DNA of 64,000 nt from Oehlia diaphana (taxonomy: Eukaryota > Glomeromycota > Glomeromycetes > Glomerales > Glomeraceae): the NCBI GenBank assembly GCA_003833135.1, contig QZLH01000301.1:38044-102043 (forward strand), in the 5' to 3' direction. Under the pieces are notes generated by a model that saw nothing but the letters and a program-made list of their open reading frames with translations, made no database searches and was not told the DNA's origin. This document shows, piece after piece, positions 10,718-22,375 of this stretch. Each line of letters begins with the position of its first letter. Position 1 is the stretch's first letter. The translations under genes and the position numbers were made by a program.

Positions 10718-12998
10718 TTTATTAGATGATTTCTTGTACGAAATAACGAAAGATAATATATAATATAATATATATTTACTAGAATAACGATTTTTTAATT
10801 AGAAAAGAAATCTATCTAATTGCGATATTTTAAAATATTATCGAAACTGGTCATTTTTTATAGAGAAATTTTGAATTATTTATATAATAATTCTTCTTTC
10901 AAACCTTTCCAATTATAATAATTATTTTGATATTAAAACGGAAAGTACCATTTTTTCAATTGTAATAAATAAAGTAATACTAATAGGATAGTTCAAGAAA
11001 TAATTTTTTCAAAGGTATAGTAATCAGTGACTGATCGGGGCTAATTCACTTGTTGTGTAAAATTAGTAATTATCCGAAATTCTTCTTTGTATTTTTTTCG
11101 GTCTCATGTCTTATTGGAAAAAGGTAAGATAGTTATGGTAAAGTTCGATTTTATTTATAAATAATTGTACAACGTATTACCTGAGTTTGTAATTATGCAA
11201 GCTTCATTCTTAAAAAGTGAATTTTAACGAATTAATAAGTTTCATAACAGAAATATTTCGGACTATCTGTATTACAACCATTTCAAAAAAGCAAACGTTC
11301 GTAAGGATTTACAATTTACATTCCAAATTTATAAAAATCATTCAATAATCTGATACACGGATAAAATGTCTATATTTATATGTATGACGAAAGAAATTTT
11401 TCATATTTGCATATAAATGTAAAGGAGTTGTAATATCTTAACTTTACACTTTCTCTGAAAAAGTTAATTACGAAACATAATGGAAGTTCGAGATTTTTTT
11501 TTTTTTTTTTCTCCTTTCAAATTTGTCTTTATTTTTTTTTTAAAAATGATTTACTGATTATCATCCACTATAGTATAAATAAAACTTAATAAGCTCAATT
11601 ATCAATGCTTGCATGAAATATGAAACATCTCGACTTTTCTATAGACTCCGTTTGTTTGTTTGTAAACTCTAAAAGTTAATACAATATAGCTTCTTATTCC
11701 TAACAAGAACTGTTTCACAAACAAGTCATAGTTTTATTTCCCATTAGAGTTTGATAGTCGGTTATCCCCGGATGAACCTATCGAAAATTATTACTTGTTA
11801 ATTACTGAAGGTAAGCTTAATGGTCCAATAATATTTGCATTTTCCGCTTATCCGCTAGTAATAAATTTTATTAATCAATGAAATTTTCTTGAATGCATTT
11901 ATTAGTACACGGTAAATCATAAAATATTACAATGAAAGATGCACATCATGGATCAGAGCTTTAAGAATTAAGTATGACAATTATCGATATGTATCCTCTG
12001 ACAAAATTTTAAAACCTTAAATATTAATTATTATCTCCATATTAAGTAATTTGATGCCTGTCAAAAAATTACAAACTATTCAACAATTACAAACTCAATT
12101 AACTCAACTTCAACTTAGAAATAATCTTTACTTATAAAGTCAGAGGAAAGAGAGTGTGAGAATATATTAGAATTATGACTTAATGTCAGAAAATAATTTG
12201 GGTTGCACATTTAATGTATTAAAAATGATACATTTCCCATTTTCCCACGGTTCTTACGAGAATTGAGAGCATTAAAGAATTCCTTATCTACTATTTCGAG
12301 CGAAAATTTGAAATTATCAAATTTATCCATTTAAAGGATTATACAGAACAAAAATTTTAAAGTTTTTTGAATAACATTACATATTTTACGTACAAGGAAG
12401 GATTTACCAAAAATGTTTATTAATAATATGCTAAGCAAGATAAGTATGCTGAATGAATTTCAAAATGGAACTGATGGGGGGAGCGACATACGATCCGCCA
12501 TAGATTATAGATTATCTTTGAGGATTAACTGGAGTATTATATCCGATCCTCCGATATCCGAGACATTCCCCTCCTAGTGAAGATTATTACATATTTAGAG
12601 AACAACGGGATGGCCAGAAATAATCGACATTTAATTTTAACTCCATTCTCAGGAAATGTAAAAATTATAACATAATTCTGGTCGGAATTAATTTCCCAAA
12701 AAGGAAATGTAAACGTCAGCTATCAGTAGAAAATGCGTCATTTCCGGCCCTTCCTTTAGTAAGACGAAATTGTTTATTTATCATTTTTTTTAAAATATAC
12801 GTGATCTCTTTCTGTTTGCACATCTAATATTTTATTAATTAATGTTCTAATTGTTTTAATTGAAGGAATAGATATGAAAATAATTATTATTTTGAATTGA
12901 AAGAATTTATGCAACATTTTTTTTTTTTTTTGTCTACTCTAAAGAAAATAAATTTTAGAGCTTTACCTTTGTAAAATTTTTTTGTGATCCTGTTTTAA
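10718..12998. other. Intergenic stretch
   Basis: No gene is supported. A small plus-strand ORF (12054-12137, 27 codons) encodes a Leu/Gln heptad-like peptide (LQTIQQLQTQLTQLQL), and an open segment at about 11746-11880 follows an ATTAG acceptor (EFDSRLSPDEPIENYYLL) with a GTAAGC donor; both are isolated and could be exon remnants. Long T and A runs punctuate the region. Confidence 0.35.
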
Positions 12999-13610
12999 TC
13001 AAGAATGTGTGCTTGAATTAACTGTATTCAAAACATATCCTATTGTCATTCGAAAATTTCTAGTAGATGCTGTATTTTGATTAATAACGGTAAGATATTT
13101 AATACCTTGTAAAAGAAATATATAAAACATTTAAATTTAAATTCTTACATGTATTTCTACGATGTAAACTACTAGTACCATTTCTACTCGATCGATTAGC
13201 TATAATATGTACAATTATATAAAATAAATTAGAGTTATTCGCAAGAAGGTTATCGCTACATAAAAGTTATCTTACCATTAAAATTTATCAGATTCCATCT
13301 TTTTTTTTTAAAAAAAAAAATCAGCTTTTAGTAAATTAAGTTGTAAATTTATCAGTTAGCATATAATAATGTGACAATAACCTTCTTTGACATTCAATTG
13401 GATTACGATTTCCCATTTTACGGGCAATCCGTTCCCAATTGCGGGAACCGAATCGATTTATGGCGGCTACCAATCGATTATCTTCCTATTTAAATTTATT
13501 TACATTTTTTTGTTATCTACTTGATTAATATTAAAGTATTCACTCAAAAATTCATGATTCGCCAATGCTATTTTTGGGCACCTTATTTCCACGAACACAA
13601 CCGTAACCAT
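12999..13610 (-). CDS. Single-repeat Myb/SANT-like protein, five exons
   Basis: About 124 aa. Exons 13382-13485 (104 nt), 13276-13298, 13149-13199 and 12999-13105 are well supported by homology with the gene at 15.9-16.7 kb. Exon 2 reads EDNRLVAAINRFGSRNW then ERIARKMGNRNPIECQRR; the microexon gives the third Trp (WNLINFN); exon 4 is Ser/Arg-rich; the last exon ends RNFRMTIGYVLNTV...STHS. Exon 1 is uncertain: the best candidate (13521-13610, starting MVTVVF and ending EYFNINQ) lacks the usual Trp and overlaps, in another frame, a possible second exon of the neighbouring SAM gene. Either the start is different or the first Trp is replaced by Phe. Confidence 0.7.
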
Positions 13611-13647
13611 GCTTCAACATAATTTCTTCATTATCATAGCCTGTGAT

Positions 13648-14060
13648 CAGCGAATCACGAATCAAAGATTACCCTTATTAAAAAATTTTTGCTTACAGCA
13701 GTTGTCCACAGATTTAAAATTACTAAAGTTATTATTTAATAAATAAATAATGTGTAAATATAATATATGCATATATAAAAGACATTTGGTGAATGTATAA
13801 ATTTTATAGAACTTACTTTGATTATTCAACTCATTAACTAACTGTTCGATTCTTTTTGCTGGCCCTGATGCTAATCCAAAACCTTCAAATTCTTCTTTAG
13901 TATAATTAAGGAAGTCTGATCCAGTGATCTCTTTATGACGGAAGATATTATAATGTGTTTCATTAAGATGTAAATTTCGCCGTTCTTTTAAAAAATTGAT
14001 GAGTCCTTCCGTCTCCAACCCTTCAACTTCTTTGGGTGTTTGTAATGTAAAAGAGGACAT
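13648..14060 (-). CDS. Small SAM-domain protein
   Basis: Exon 1 (13817-14060) encodes 81 aa forming a complete sterile alpha motif: EGLINFLKERR, NETHYNIFRHKEITGSDFLN, EEFEGFGLASGPAKRIEQLV. SAM domains mediate protein-protein or sometimes RNA contacts; the fine role is unknown. A GTAAGT donor follows NNQ. The tail is unresolved: an acceptor at about 13727 gives a short tail ending VIFDS at about 13648, while one at about 13635 gives YDNEEIMLKHGYGCVRG and a stop near 13553, overlapping the next Myb gene. Without splicing the frame would run to 13662. The gene is a paralog of the one directly upstream. Confidence 0.75.
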
Positions 14061-14118
14061 TGTTATTTTTTTTTAAAAAAAGTAAATAGCATATTCTTTA
14101 ATAAAATTCGAAATGGTT

Positions 14119-14481
14119 TTATTTTTTACCTTTTTTTAACACATCTAGGAGAGAGTGTGTTTAAAATAAATAAATTTTATATTTATTAGTCATTTAGTGC
14201 TTTAGGTTAATTTTATAATTATCCATAATAATTTTATAGAACTTACCGTTACTTTGAGTATTCAATTCATTAATCAACTGTTCGATTCTTTTTGTTGGTC
14301 CTATTGCCAATCCGAGACCTTTAAGTTCTTCCCGAGTGTAATTAAGGAAGTCTGACCCAGCGATCTCCTTATGGCGAAGGGCATTATAATGAGTTTCATT
14401 AAGATGTAAATTTCGTTCTTTTAAAAAATTAATGAGTTCTTCCGTATCAAATCCTTTAACTTGTTCGGTAGAAGAGGACAT
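14119..14481 (-). CDS. Small SAM-domain protein, paralog of the neighbour
   Basis: Exon 1 (14247-14481) encodes a SAM domain nearly identical in layout to the downstream gene: GFDTEELINFLKER, NETHYNALRHKEIAGSDFLN, EELKGLGLAIGPTKRIEQLI. The donor is GTAAGT after QSN. A short second exon (14119-14144, VLKKGKK then stop) fits the phase; without splicing the frame runs to 14194. The pair lies head to tail with about 130 bp between the coding parts, so a local duplication is the simplest origin. SAM domains are interaction modules; no partner domain (kinase, for example) follows here. An ATT microsatellite sits right upstream of the ATG. Confidence 0.8.
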
Positions 14482-15530
14482 TGTTATTATTATTATTATT
14501 ATTATTTTAAAAAAATAGCATATATTTTAAAAAAAATTTTATATTCTACTGTATATATACATATATATAGCCTATATAACCCCTACCCTATACTGTATAT
14601 ATATCCATTCAGCGATTCCTTATTTTGGTTAATTTAATAATTATCTTATTTGTCTATAGGTTTTACAGAAAAATCAATATATGAAACAAAACTGGAAGGT
14701 GATTTATCACTGGACTATTTATATTTGGCATTATAATTAGAACTTTTGATTACATATTAATAATATATAATCGGAACAAAGAAAACTGGTTGTAAACCTT
14801 CAACTTTTATTGTTGTTTGTGAAATGTTGTTTGTGAAATAAAAGGCGGGTTGATTTTCGAAACGACTTTTTATACTTGATTCTTTCATGTGTTTCTCCAT
14901 TTGTTCAATTTTAATTTTCTAAAAAAGATATTATAAAATTAAAAAGGAAAAATAAATGAAATCAATTACTGAAGATATTGCATTAACCATTAAAACTTGA
15001 CATTATATTTAGAAAAAAGTTTATGATAATGATGATAATGATGATTAATAATCGGAACAAAGGGATTGATTGTTTGAAAAAAAAAACAGGTAACACATTT
15101 ATCAACTTGCATTTTTTTCAAACTTAAATTTCATGAAAATCCTGTTATTTTATTATTAATCATCACACCTTTTTTTCTTGTTACATAATAGAGAGTAGAT
15201 AACACTTTTTTATTTATCACATTCATTTAATCACAGTCTTACTGGTCTTTATTGTCATACAAGTTTTAATTCTTGCGTGGATCTAACACTTATCCTAATA
15301 AAGAATCTTATGTAAATATTTCTGTGTTCATTTAATTAAAAAAAATGATTTGTCAATATTATCATATACTGTACATATAAGAGAACAAAATTTAATTTTT
15401 TTACATAAGGGTACATATATGTTTATGTACATGTTTTATGTTTAGTGAAAAATAATTTTTTTTTAATAAAAAAATTAAACAAATTGGAAAATTTAGAATA
15501 AGTTCGACACCACCTGACGACATATGCACT
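14482..15530. other. Intergenic stretch
   Basis: No gene seen. Contains a small duplication ttgtttgtgaaa(tg) at about 14810-14842, and alternating TA runs. The minus-strand 74-codon open stretch at 15401-15625 lies across an inverted-repeat element and is not credible. Confidence 0.4.
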
Positions 15531-15534
15531 TGCG

Positions 15535-15790
15535 TTATCGCTGTGATAATAGTTTCCCAGTAACACCAACAAATTTTCCACCCCCACGTGATTTTGTAAA
15601 ATTCATCACCGGCATCACACCCCACCGCGTTTTCACTGTTTATATTTATCTGAGGGACTTAGTTTTTTTTTTGCCTCACAAAATTTAATTTTTCACATCC
15701 CATTAAATATCACCGGTCACGTGGTGGTGGAAATTTTATAATAAAATTGTTGGTGTTATAACGGGACATCTGTGATAATACACGGTTCAC
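15535..15790. mobile_element. Inverted-repeat element (MITE-like), about 255 bp
   Basis: The left arm (gtaacaccaacaaattttcc...cccacgtgat, 15560-15595) is the imperfect reverse complement of the right arm (caccggtcacgtggtggtgg...attgttggtgttat, 15709-15760), and the outer ends share ttatc/gataa blocks. The GC-richer arms contrast with the surrounding sequence. No ORF and no clear target duplication. Confidence 0.55.
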
Positions 15791-15938
15791 ATGATGTAGA
15801 GGCCCAAAGTTGATTACTTTTTATATACATAAAAATACAACTATAATTACAAAATAAAAGAACAATTTAAAAAACGGATTTGCTCTTTTTTTTTTAAAAA
15901 AAAAAAATTACATTTTTATCAAATATTTACTTATACAG

Positions 15939-16731
15939 TCAATTAGGGTCATTACGAAAGTAAAGTGATACGGGATTTTCCAAAATATATCCTAACTCCA
16001 TTCGAATATTTCTATCATGAGTTAAAATACAATTTAGAGACATTGTATTTTGAATGGGATTTGCCATTGCTTGCATTGTTTGTCCCAACTGAAATGATCG
16101 ATGTTGATTAAAATTTACTAACAGATAAATAATAAAATATTTCATTATTATAATAATAAAAATAATTTGTAAACATATAAATAAATATTTGAATCTTACA
16201 TGCATATCTTTGAGGTCGAATGTAATATAAATTTCTTCTAGCAACGTCGAAAAGACCTTGATTCAATCTTCTATTCGGTCGATGCACTATATACAAATTA
16301 TATTTAAAAATTTTGAAAATTACAAAGAAGCCGACCACTTAAAGAATATATGCTACTATGCTACTTTACCATTATTAAAATTTATCTGACGCCATCTGTT
16401 AATAAAAAAGTTATATAATTTAATGTAAATGTTAAGTTATAAGCAACGCAGTAATCCATGATTGAACAAACCTTGCTTGGCATTCTGTTGAACTGCGGGT
16501 CCTCACTTCAAGGGAAATACGATTCCAATTACGGGATCCAAACCGATCCACAGCAGCTATTAATCGGCTATCTTCCTATTTATATGTATATATATGTATT
16601 CATTGTTAAAATTAATTTTTTTTTTTTTTTTAAAAAAAAAGAAATAAATAAGAATATATAACTATAAGTTTATTTACACCAGGTGACCACTGGTTTCTAA
16701 TCGAAACTACTAGTAAGTTTGTTTGATTCAT
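15939..16731 (-). CDS. Single-repeat Myb/SANT-like protein, five exons
   Basis: 149 aa. Exons: 16678-16731, 16472-16575 (104 nt), 16370-16395, 16200-16286, 15939-16117, all in phase. Exon 1 ends NQWSPG (first Trp); exon 2 gives EDSRLIAAVDRFGSRNW and NRISLEVRTRSSTECQ; the 26 nt microexon gives RWRQINFNN. Exon 4 is Arg-rich (HRPNRRLNQGLFDVARRN, PQRYA). The last acceptor (CTGTTAG) was chosen over a nearer CATTTCAG because only it keeps the frame. The tail carries two copies of the shared motif: TMSLNCILTHD and IRMELGYILEN. Closest relative in the window is the gene at 13.0-13.6 kb (EDxRL..A..RFGSRNW identical blocks). Confidence 0.85.
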
Positions 16732-18243
16732 CTTTTACTATTAAATAAATAATGTATAAGAATATGTATAAACCCATAAGTCCATAACCAATAAGATAAA
16801 TATCTTGAATCGTTCTGAAAAAAATAGGATAAAATAAAAATGATTTTTGATTTATCTTATTTTTATACCTTTTTTTTTTTACTTTATTTCTTTAAAAAAA
16901 AAATCAAAAATTTTATTTTTAATCGTAGTGTACATAAGAATGAAATAAAAGTAAGAGAAAGTTTTTTTTTTTCTGAAAAAAAAGGAAAAAAAAAAAAATT
17001 TTGAGGAGGTGGGCGATTTATTTCTCCTCTTAAATATTGTTTATATTATAATGATTTGACTTATTTTAGACACATTTCTTCGGATCCTTACAAAGCTTTG
17101 TTGGTTTTCCAATTGGAGATTCATAGCAAAATTCTCCGTAAATAAAGTACTGGAATCCAGTAAATCCCAGTTAACCAGTTAGTTTGGTTAGCTTTTGATT
17201 ATCATTAGCATTTTTGTAAAGTACTACTTAATTTCTAAAAATATAATTATATAATATATCATATCAATAAAAAATTGGAAAAATGGTTCATATTTAAAAA
17301 AGGAAATAATAATGAATGCAACTAAACAAGTTTTTAAGTAATTTTATAAAATATATAATTCAAGTAATAATGGCGTACTAATTACGTAAAAATTTACTGG
17401 TTTATAATGACTGACCTAGCATGACATATTTGTGAACTTTAAACTGAATAAAGTAAGAACATATAAATAAACAATGGTTCTTAAATTTAGCCGAAACCAA
17501 AATTTTTTACCGTACTAGCATTCATTTATCTTATTATAGAAAAAAAAACGGTGAAAACTGGAAAAAAAAATATAGTTAAGGCTGAAATATTGACATGCAT
17601 AGAACTTTTCACTTTTACATTTAGAATTTAGACGGACAATTCTTGATAATCGAATCTCTCAAGATTCTATCAATCCATTTCCAAAAAGTCTTAGCTTTCT
17701 TGTCAAAATAATTTCATCTCCGCAAACATCGCACTTTTTATGGATGTTTCCCTAGTTTATTATTATTTTGACTTGCCAATTAAATTTTTTTGTTATGATA
17801 ATTTTTATTAAGACTTCCAACTTGCATGCATAGAACGAATTATGAGCAATTTGACAGGATTACAGAACATATGTAAATACATACTTCATGCTTTATTACA
17901 TAATAACATAAAGATAACATTTACTTAATAGAATTACCAGTTTTTTCCTGTCCTTTTTTTTTTAATTTGTAAATTGAAATGATCGTCATTAAAAATGGCG
18001 ATCTATTTTATGTTATCAAGTAAATAGTAAATCCTTTCTATCCTTTCTTTAATTTTTTTTATTCCTTTGAAGTACAATAAGAAAATACTATTTTTCTATA
18101 AATATTATTAGTTAACAATAAATAAAGATAAGAAAAAATTGTAATAACGGATAAAGAAAACTAAAATTTGTGATTAATAATAAAAAATAAAAGTTATATG
18201 AATTATAAGTCTTGTCAGAGATAATTAAATTAATTAGAGATGA
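16732..18243. other. Intergenic stretch with one weak Myb-like relic
   Basis: No intact gene. On the plus strand, 17070-17182 after a TTTTAG acceptor reads LRILTKLCWFSNWRFIAKFS, which has the spacing of the middle of a Myb repeat (NW-xx-IA) but no partner exons. The remainder is poly(A)/poly(T)-rich. Confidence 0.3.
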
Positions 18244-18868
18244 TTAATTAAGAAGAAAATTAATGCTCATTCTATAATCTTGATTTAAAAAAAAATTTAT
18301 TGACATTCGGTAATTACGCGGAATGACCGGCATATCAAGAGCGATGACACTATTGAAAAACGGTTATATAATTTTAGCAATTAATGCATGTTGTTGATCT
18401 TCATTCATAATTCAAGAAATAATACTTACGGAGGGGGAGGAGGGGGAGGAGGGGGAGGTATTCTTTGTCGTACAACTGTTAAATGAAAAATAAATATGTT
18501 CGTTAACAATTTGTTTGAATCTACCAATCTAACTTATTAAATATTTTGGTACTTACAATTTGCAATTCCAAGTTCCAGGTACCTAGAAATACATGATTAA
18601 AATTAGATCGTATGTCGAACGATACATTTGCCAAAACTATGAATAATAAAAACCTTCTTCTGCATTGTTTTGCAGTTCGTGTTCCAATCCTAGATGCGAT
18701 TGCTTGCCAATTTCTAACACCCAAGTCATTGACACTTGACATGAGATCTCTCACTTCCTGTATAAACGAATTAAAAAATCTTAGGTTAATCTGTATTTAT
18801 ATATTATGTATATATTAAATTATAAGAGAATAATATGTGTATACTTGAGAAGTCCAAGTACTCCTCAT
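18244..18868 (-). CDS. Single-repeat Myb/SANT-like protein with proline run
   Basis: 101 aa, the smallest of the cluster. Exons: 18845-18868, 18654-18757 (104 nt), 18557-18582, 18430-18475, 18244-18349. Exon 1 is only MRSTWTSQ; exon 2 gives EVRDLMSSVNDLGVRNW and QAIASRIGTRTAKQCRRR; the 26 nt microexon gives RYLELGIAN (Tyr in the third position). Exon 4 encodes FVRQRI followed by ten prolines from a (CCTCCC)n-like repeat, replacing the basic segment of its relatives. The tail holds two motif copies: NYRMSINFFLN and DYRMSINFLLN, ending at the stop. Tyr instead of Trp and the tail place it with the genes at 28.1 and 38.5 kb. Confidence 0.85.
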
Positions 18869-20101
18869 ATCGTACAATAATCTGCGTACAAAGATATTCT
18901 TAGGAGCAATTTTACTTTAAGAAAGCCTTATGTAATTAATATTCGATATATTCACACGTAAATAATTTCTTGAAAATATTTTTTTTGAAAGCAATCGTTA
19001 ATTGATTATTTAAGTACTTTTTTCTTTCAAAAAAAAAGGGACCAAATTCAACATATATGACATCTTGCAACTTTTTTGTTTACGCATAATGCATCTTAAA
19101 TTGCCATATATTGTTTCAAAAAGGTATATAAATTATGTAAGTTTTTAAAATATATAGCTAAAGTCATACGATAATTTAAAGTTACCCTGAAATTCTGGGG
19201 TAAAGCATTATAATTTATATTAACTTTATTTTTTTTTTGGAATTTGGCGTTTAAATGGAAAAATATTTTTTAAATATATTTATATAATTACGTAGTTAAA
19301 AACTTAAATTTTATTATAGCTCAAATATAGTCTAGACTATAAATTCGAACCAATAAAAAAAATTTTTTTTTTTTTCATTGTCATTAATTACATTTAATGT
19401 GAAGTTAGCATAATTTCGCATTCATGATTAGATAAGTTCTGCATACTCGCTTGGTATTAGTTTAGCATATGATCTGTCAAACAAACAAATTTTGTAGCCA
19501 CAAGCCTAGAAGCATATCGGTAGAATTCCGACAACTTATCTTTTATCAATAATTTTTTTTTTTTTTTTATTTATCTCAATTAAGAATCAGTCTCTTTTTG
19601 AACATACTGGATTAATTGAAGACGTAGTTGTGTAACAAACAATAAAAAACAAATGATATCAATCGACGATAATCATTCTCCACAAAAACATTAGCCTTTT
19701 TTATTTGTTTCAGAATTTTGAGTTTTGAAAGGAAAAAAAAGGAAAAAAAAGGAAAAATTTCTTATCATAAAATAAATATAAACATTCTCTTATCTTATCT
19801 ATAATGGTTGGTTCGTACAGCCATCTCCACCAAATATTACCCTTTTATAGATGTTTTTGAAGTTCTTGGTTTTCTTATCATTTAAACGGGCTTTAATTCA
19901 TCCTGCAATTCCTGCATGTATGCACAGTCATAAAGAATTCAAAAAAAAAAAAAAAAATTAAGGATAATCTCTTATCTCGTCCAATTGTTACGGAAACACA
20001 GAAACGTGCGCTTCTAACAACTAAACCATATATCCATTATCGAATAATTATGATCTAACCTTAGATTAAAAACTGTGAACATTCCACCCATTGATTAATA
20101 A
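18869..20101. other. Intergenic stretch
   Basis: No coding region or clear element. Homopolymer runs and a triplicated aaaaaaaagg block at about 19730-19755 are the only structure seen. Confidence 0.4.
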
Positions 20102-20340
20102 TTAGATTTTATGACCTGTAAATTTAATTCTTTGAGTGACATAGTAGTCTGTGAAACCTATTATCAAATTGAAGAAAATTTTACCACACCACTTTCCTAT
20201 CAATGGAAAGAATGTTCGTGTTACCAAATTTATGGCGAACTGACTAGTAAAATTATTCATTTTTTTTACCAATCGAAAATTTTTCATATCAAAATATCAT
20301 AGCAACAAAGCCATTTTTCGGATCTCTTGTCTATTCCCAT
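20102..20340 (-). pseudogene. Possible eroded Myb/SANT-like gene
   Basis: An upstream ATG at 20338-20340 opens MGIDKRSEKW, resembling a first exon with its Trp, and the following frame reads FRLVKKMNNFTSQFAINLV, TRTFFPLIGKW and KIFFN. This matches the spacing of EDSRL..A..RFGSRNW...TRSSTECQARW..INFNN of the 15.9 kb gene, but the second Trp and the Cys are missing and there are stops. Both strands are open here; the plus-strand reading shows no family similarity. Confidence 0.3.
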
Positions 20341-21474
20341 TTATGGTTTCATTTAGATAATCTCAAGAAACCTTTTATATGGCAATTTTTGATTTTAGAA
20401 ATTTCAAAAAAAATTTTTTTTTGTTATTTAAAGGTCATTTTCAAATAATCAACATAATAATAATAATAATAAATTATAATTTATGATAACAGATAATCTA
20501 TTTTAAAATCACATGAGAGACCTTCTTTATAATCGTAATAAAAAATTTTACCTATAGTTAATTATTATAAATTGATCTTAATTTTAAATTTTAGCAATCA
20601 CGGCAACGCAAGTCAAATATGACAAAAATATCTCCTAACGAAATTAAAGAATTTAAGCTATAATATTATAATTAATAGCTGTAAGAAATCGATTATAAAA
20701 CAGATATTACAGTATAGTGTAACCATCCGCGAAACACAGTAATCACGATTTTTCAATATTGTTATGCTTGTGCGACAAATTGTCACGGTGCGACGTGACA
20801 TGGAAGTTGTTATGGCAGTTGTTATGGCAGTTTTACATTATTATAATTTATAATTTTATATTTGTACGTGTGGCTAATTGTTTAAGTACGTAATTAAAAA
20901 AAAAAAAAAAAAGGTGAATGTATATAATGTATATATTACTCTCTTTAAATTGTATTTCGGCGTGAAACGTGATACAGTACGTGATGCCCGAGATTTTTGT
21001 ACTACATTTTATTTTCATTCATTGATTTTAGTTTAAGGGATGATTTTTTAAATTTCATGATTTCGTGTAAAAAATGACGATGATAACTTTATTAATATAT
21101 TGAAAATATTTTGTCATATCTGGAATATACTAATATTATATAACGTCCATGATACCATCCATATCTGAAGTCATCCAAACTGTTAATAATTTAAACGGTT
21201 TATTTATTTATTTTAAGATAAGAATGTGGAATATGTAAATGTTTGTTTGTTAAATAAAAATATTTCTCAATTATTTTTAAATAAAGGCGTACACCTATTA
21301 ATTCATCTTTTTTTTAATAGCATTCATATAACTTAATCTTATATTAATAAAAATCTATATTCATAAAGAGGATTCTTAAATAATTATACTTAATATTATT
21401 TAAATGAACTATAATGTTAATGATAATATATAACAAACATATCATAATATGATGTTTCTAATCTCAGTATCATA
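20341..21474. other. Intergenic stretch
   Basis: No gene seen. A 14 bp direct repeat (gttgttatggcagt twice) occurs at about 20805-20832. Otherwise AT-rich sequence. Confidence 0.4.
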
Positions 21475-22160
21475 TTAATCTATTATAAAATTAATATTCA
21501 TCCTGTGGTCTGAATTTATAAGAAAATTTATTAACAACCTTGAATTACGAGGTGCCAATGAAGTTAGATGAGCATGACTGAAAACAATATTTATTATTTT
21601 ATATAAGTTAATCATTATATCATGTAAAATCGTCACAATTCTTTTGATATGGAAACTTACTTTTGAGGAATAGGTGGAAAAGGTCTTCTTATGGCTTTAA
21701 AATAAGAGATACACTATTTTATTATTAAACGTTAATCAAATAACGATAATACATATTTACATTAATTTATCAAAATTTCACTTACTATTTGCTCTCACAA
21801 GATGACGGTATCTATAATATTTAAAATCAGTTAAATATACATATACAGCAGGAATTTTTTTTTAATCAATTTTTTCCGATTTTTTCCGATTTTTCGATTT
21901 TTTTAAAAAAAAAAAATATGATATGAACCTTTTCCTACACTGATGCGCGTTCCTTGACCCAAGCAGAGATGAAATTTGTAGCCAACTTCCAACCGCACCG
22001 AACTGATTAACTAATATAACAAGTCTTCTTTCTTCCTAATAGATTTAATAGAATAATAATTAGGAATGAATAAATAAAAATAAAAATTCAATTTTTAAAT
22101 TAAATATGTATTTACATCGGGAGTCCAGGGACCCTTACGTAATGTGCGGATAATTTGCAT
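21475..22160 (-). CDS. Single-repeat Myb/SANT-like protein, five exons
   Basis: 104 aa. Exons: 22116-22160, 21929-22035, 21786-21811, 21661-21694, 21475-21577. Exon 1 MQIIRTLRKGPWTPD is a textbook Myb start (KGPWTPD-E). Exon 2: EERRLVILVNQFGAVGSW, LQISSLLGSRNAHQCRKR. Microexon of 26 nt: RYRHLVRAN. Exon 4 is Arg/Pro-rich (IRRPFPPIPQ) and joins the tail at a Gln-Asn junction, as in six sister genes. The tail has two motif copies: SRLLINFLIN and DHRMNINFIID, then stop. Probable nuclear DNA-binding protein; no target can be inferred. Confidence 0.85.
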
Positions 22161-22242
22161 GTTTGAATGCAAGAAGTACGTAATTTTTAAATTATAATGA
22201 ATGACTTTTCCGATCAAGAAATTTAATAAAGAAGAAAGTTCA

Positions 22243-22375
22243 AATTTTCTTCTTAAAAAAAAAAAAAAAACCTGAATCTGAATAAAATTCAAATTTTCTT
22301 TTTAAAAAAAAAACCTGAATCTGAATAAAATTCAAATTTTCTTTTTAAAAAAAAAATCTGAACATGAAATAAAAT
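22243..22375. repeat. Tandem repeat, about 49 bp, nearly 3 copies
   Basis: The unit aacctgaatctgaataaaattcaaattttctt plus an A-run is repeated three times with changes in A-run length, upstream of the Myb gene start. Confidence 0.75.

Noticed and set aside
12460..12600. GC-richer segment with ATGGCGGATCGTATGTCG on the minus strand
   Set aside because: The short peptide (MADRMSLPPSVPF) contains RMSL by chance; no Myb exon or splice context nearby.
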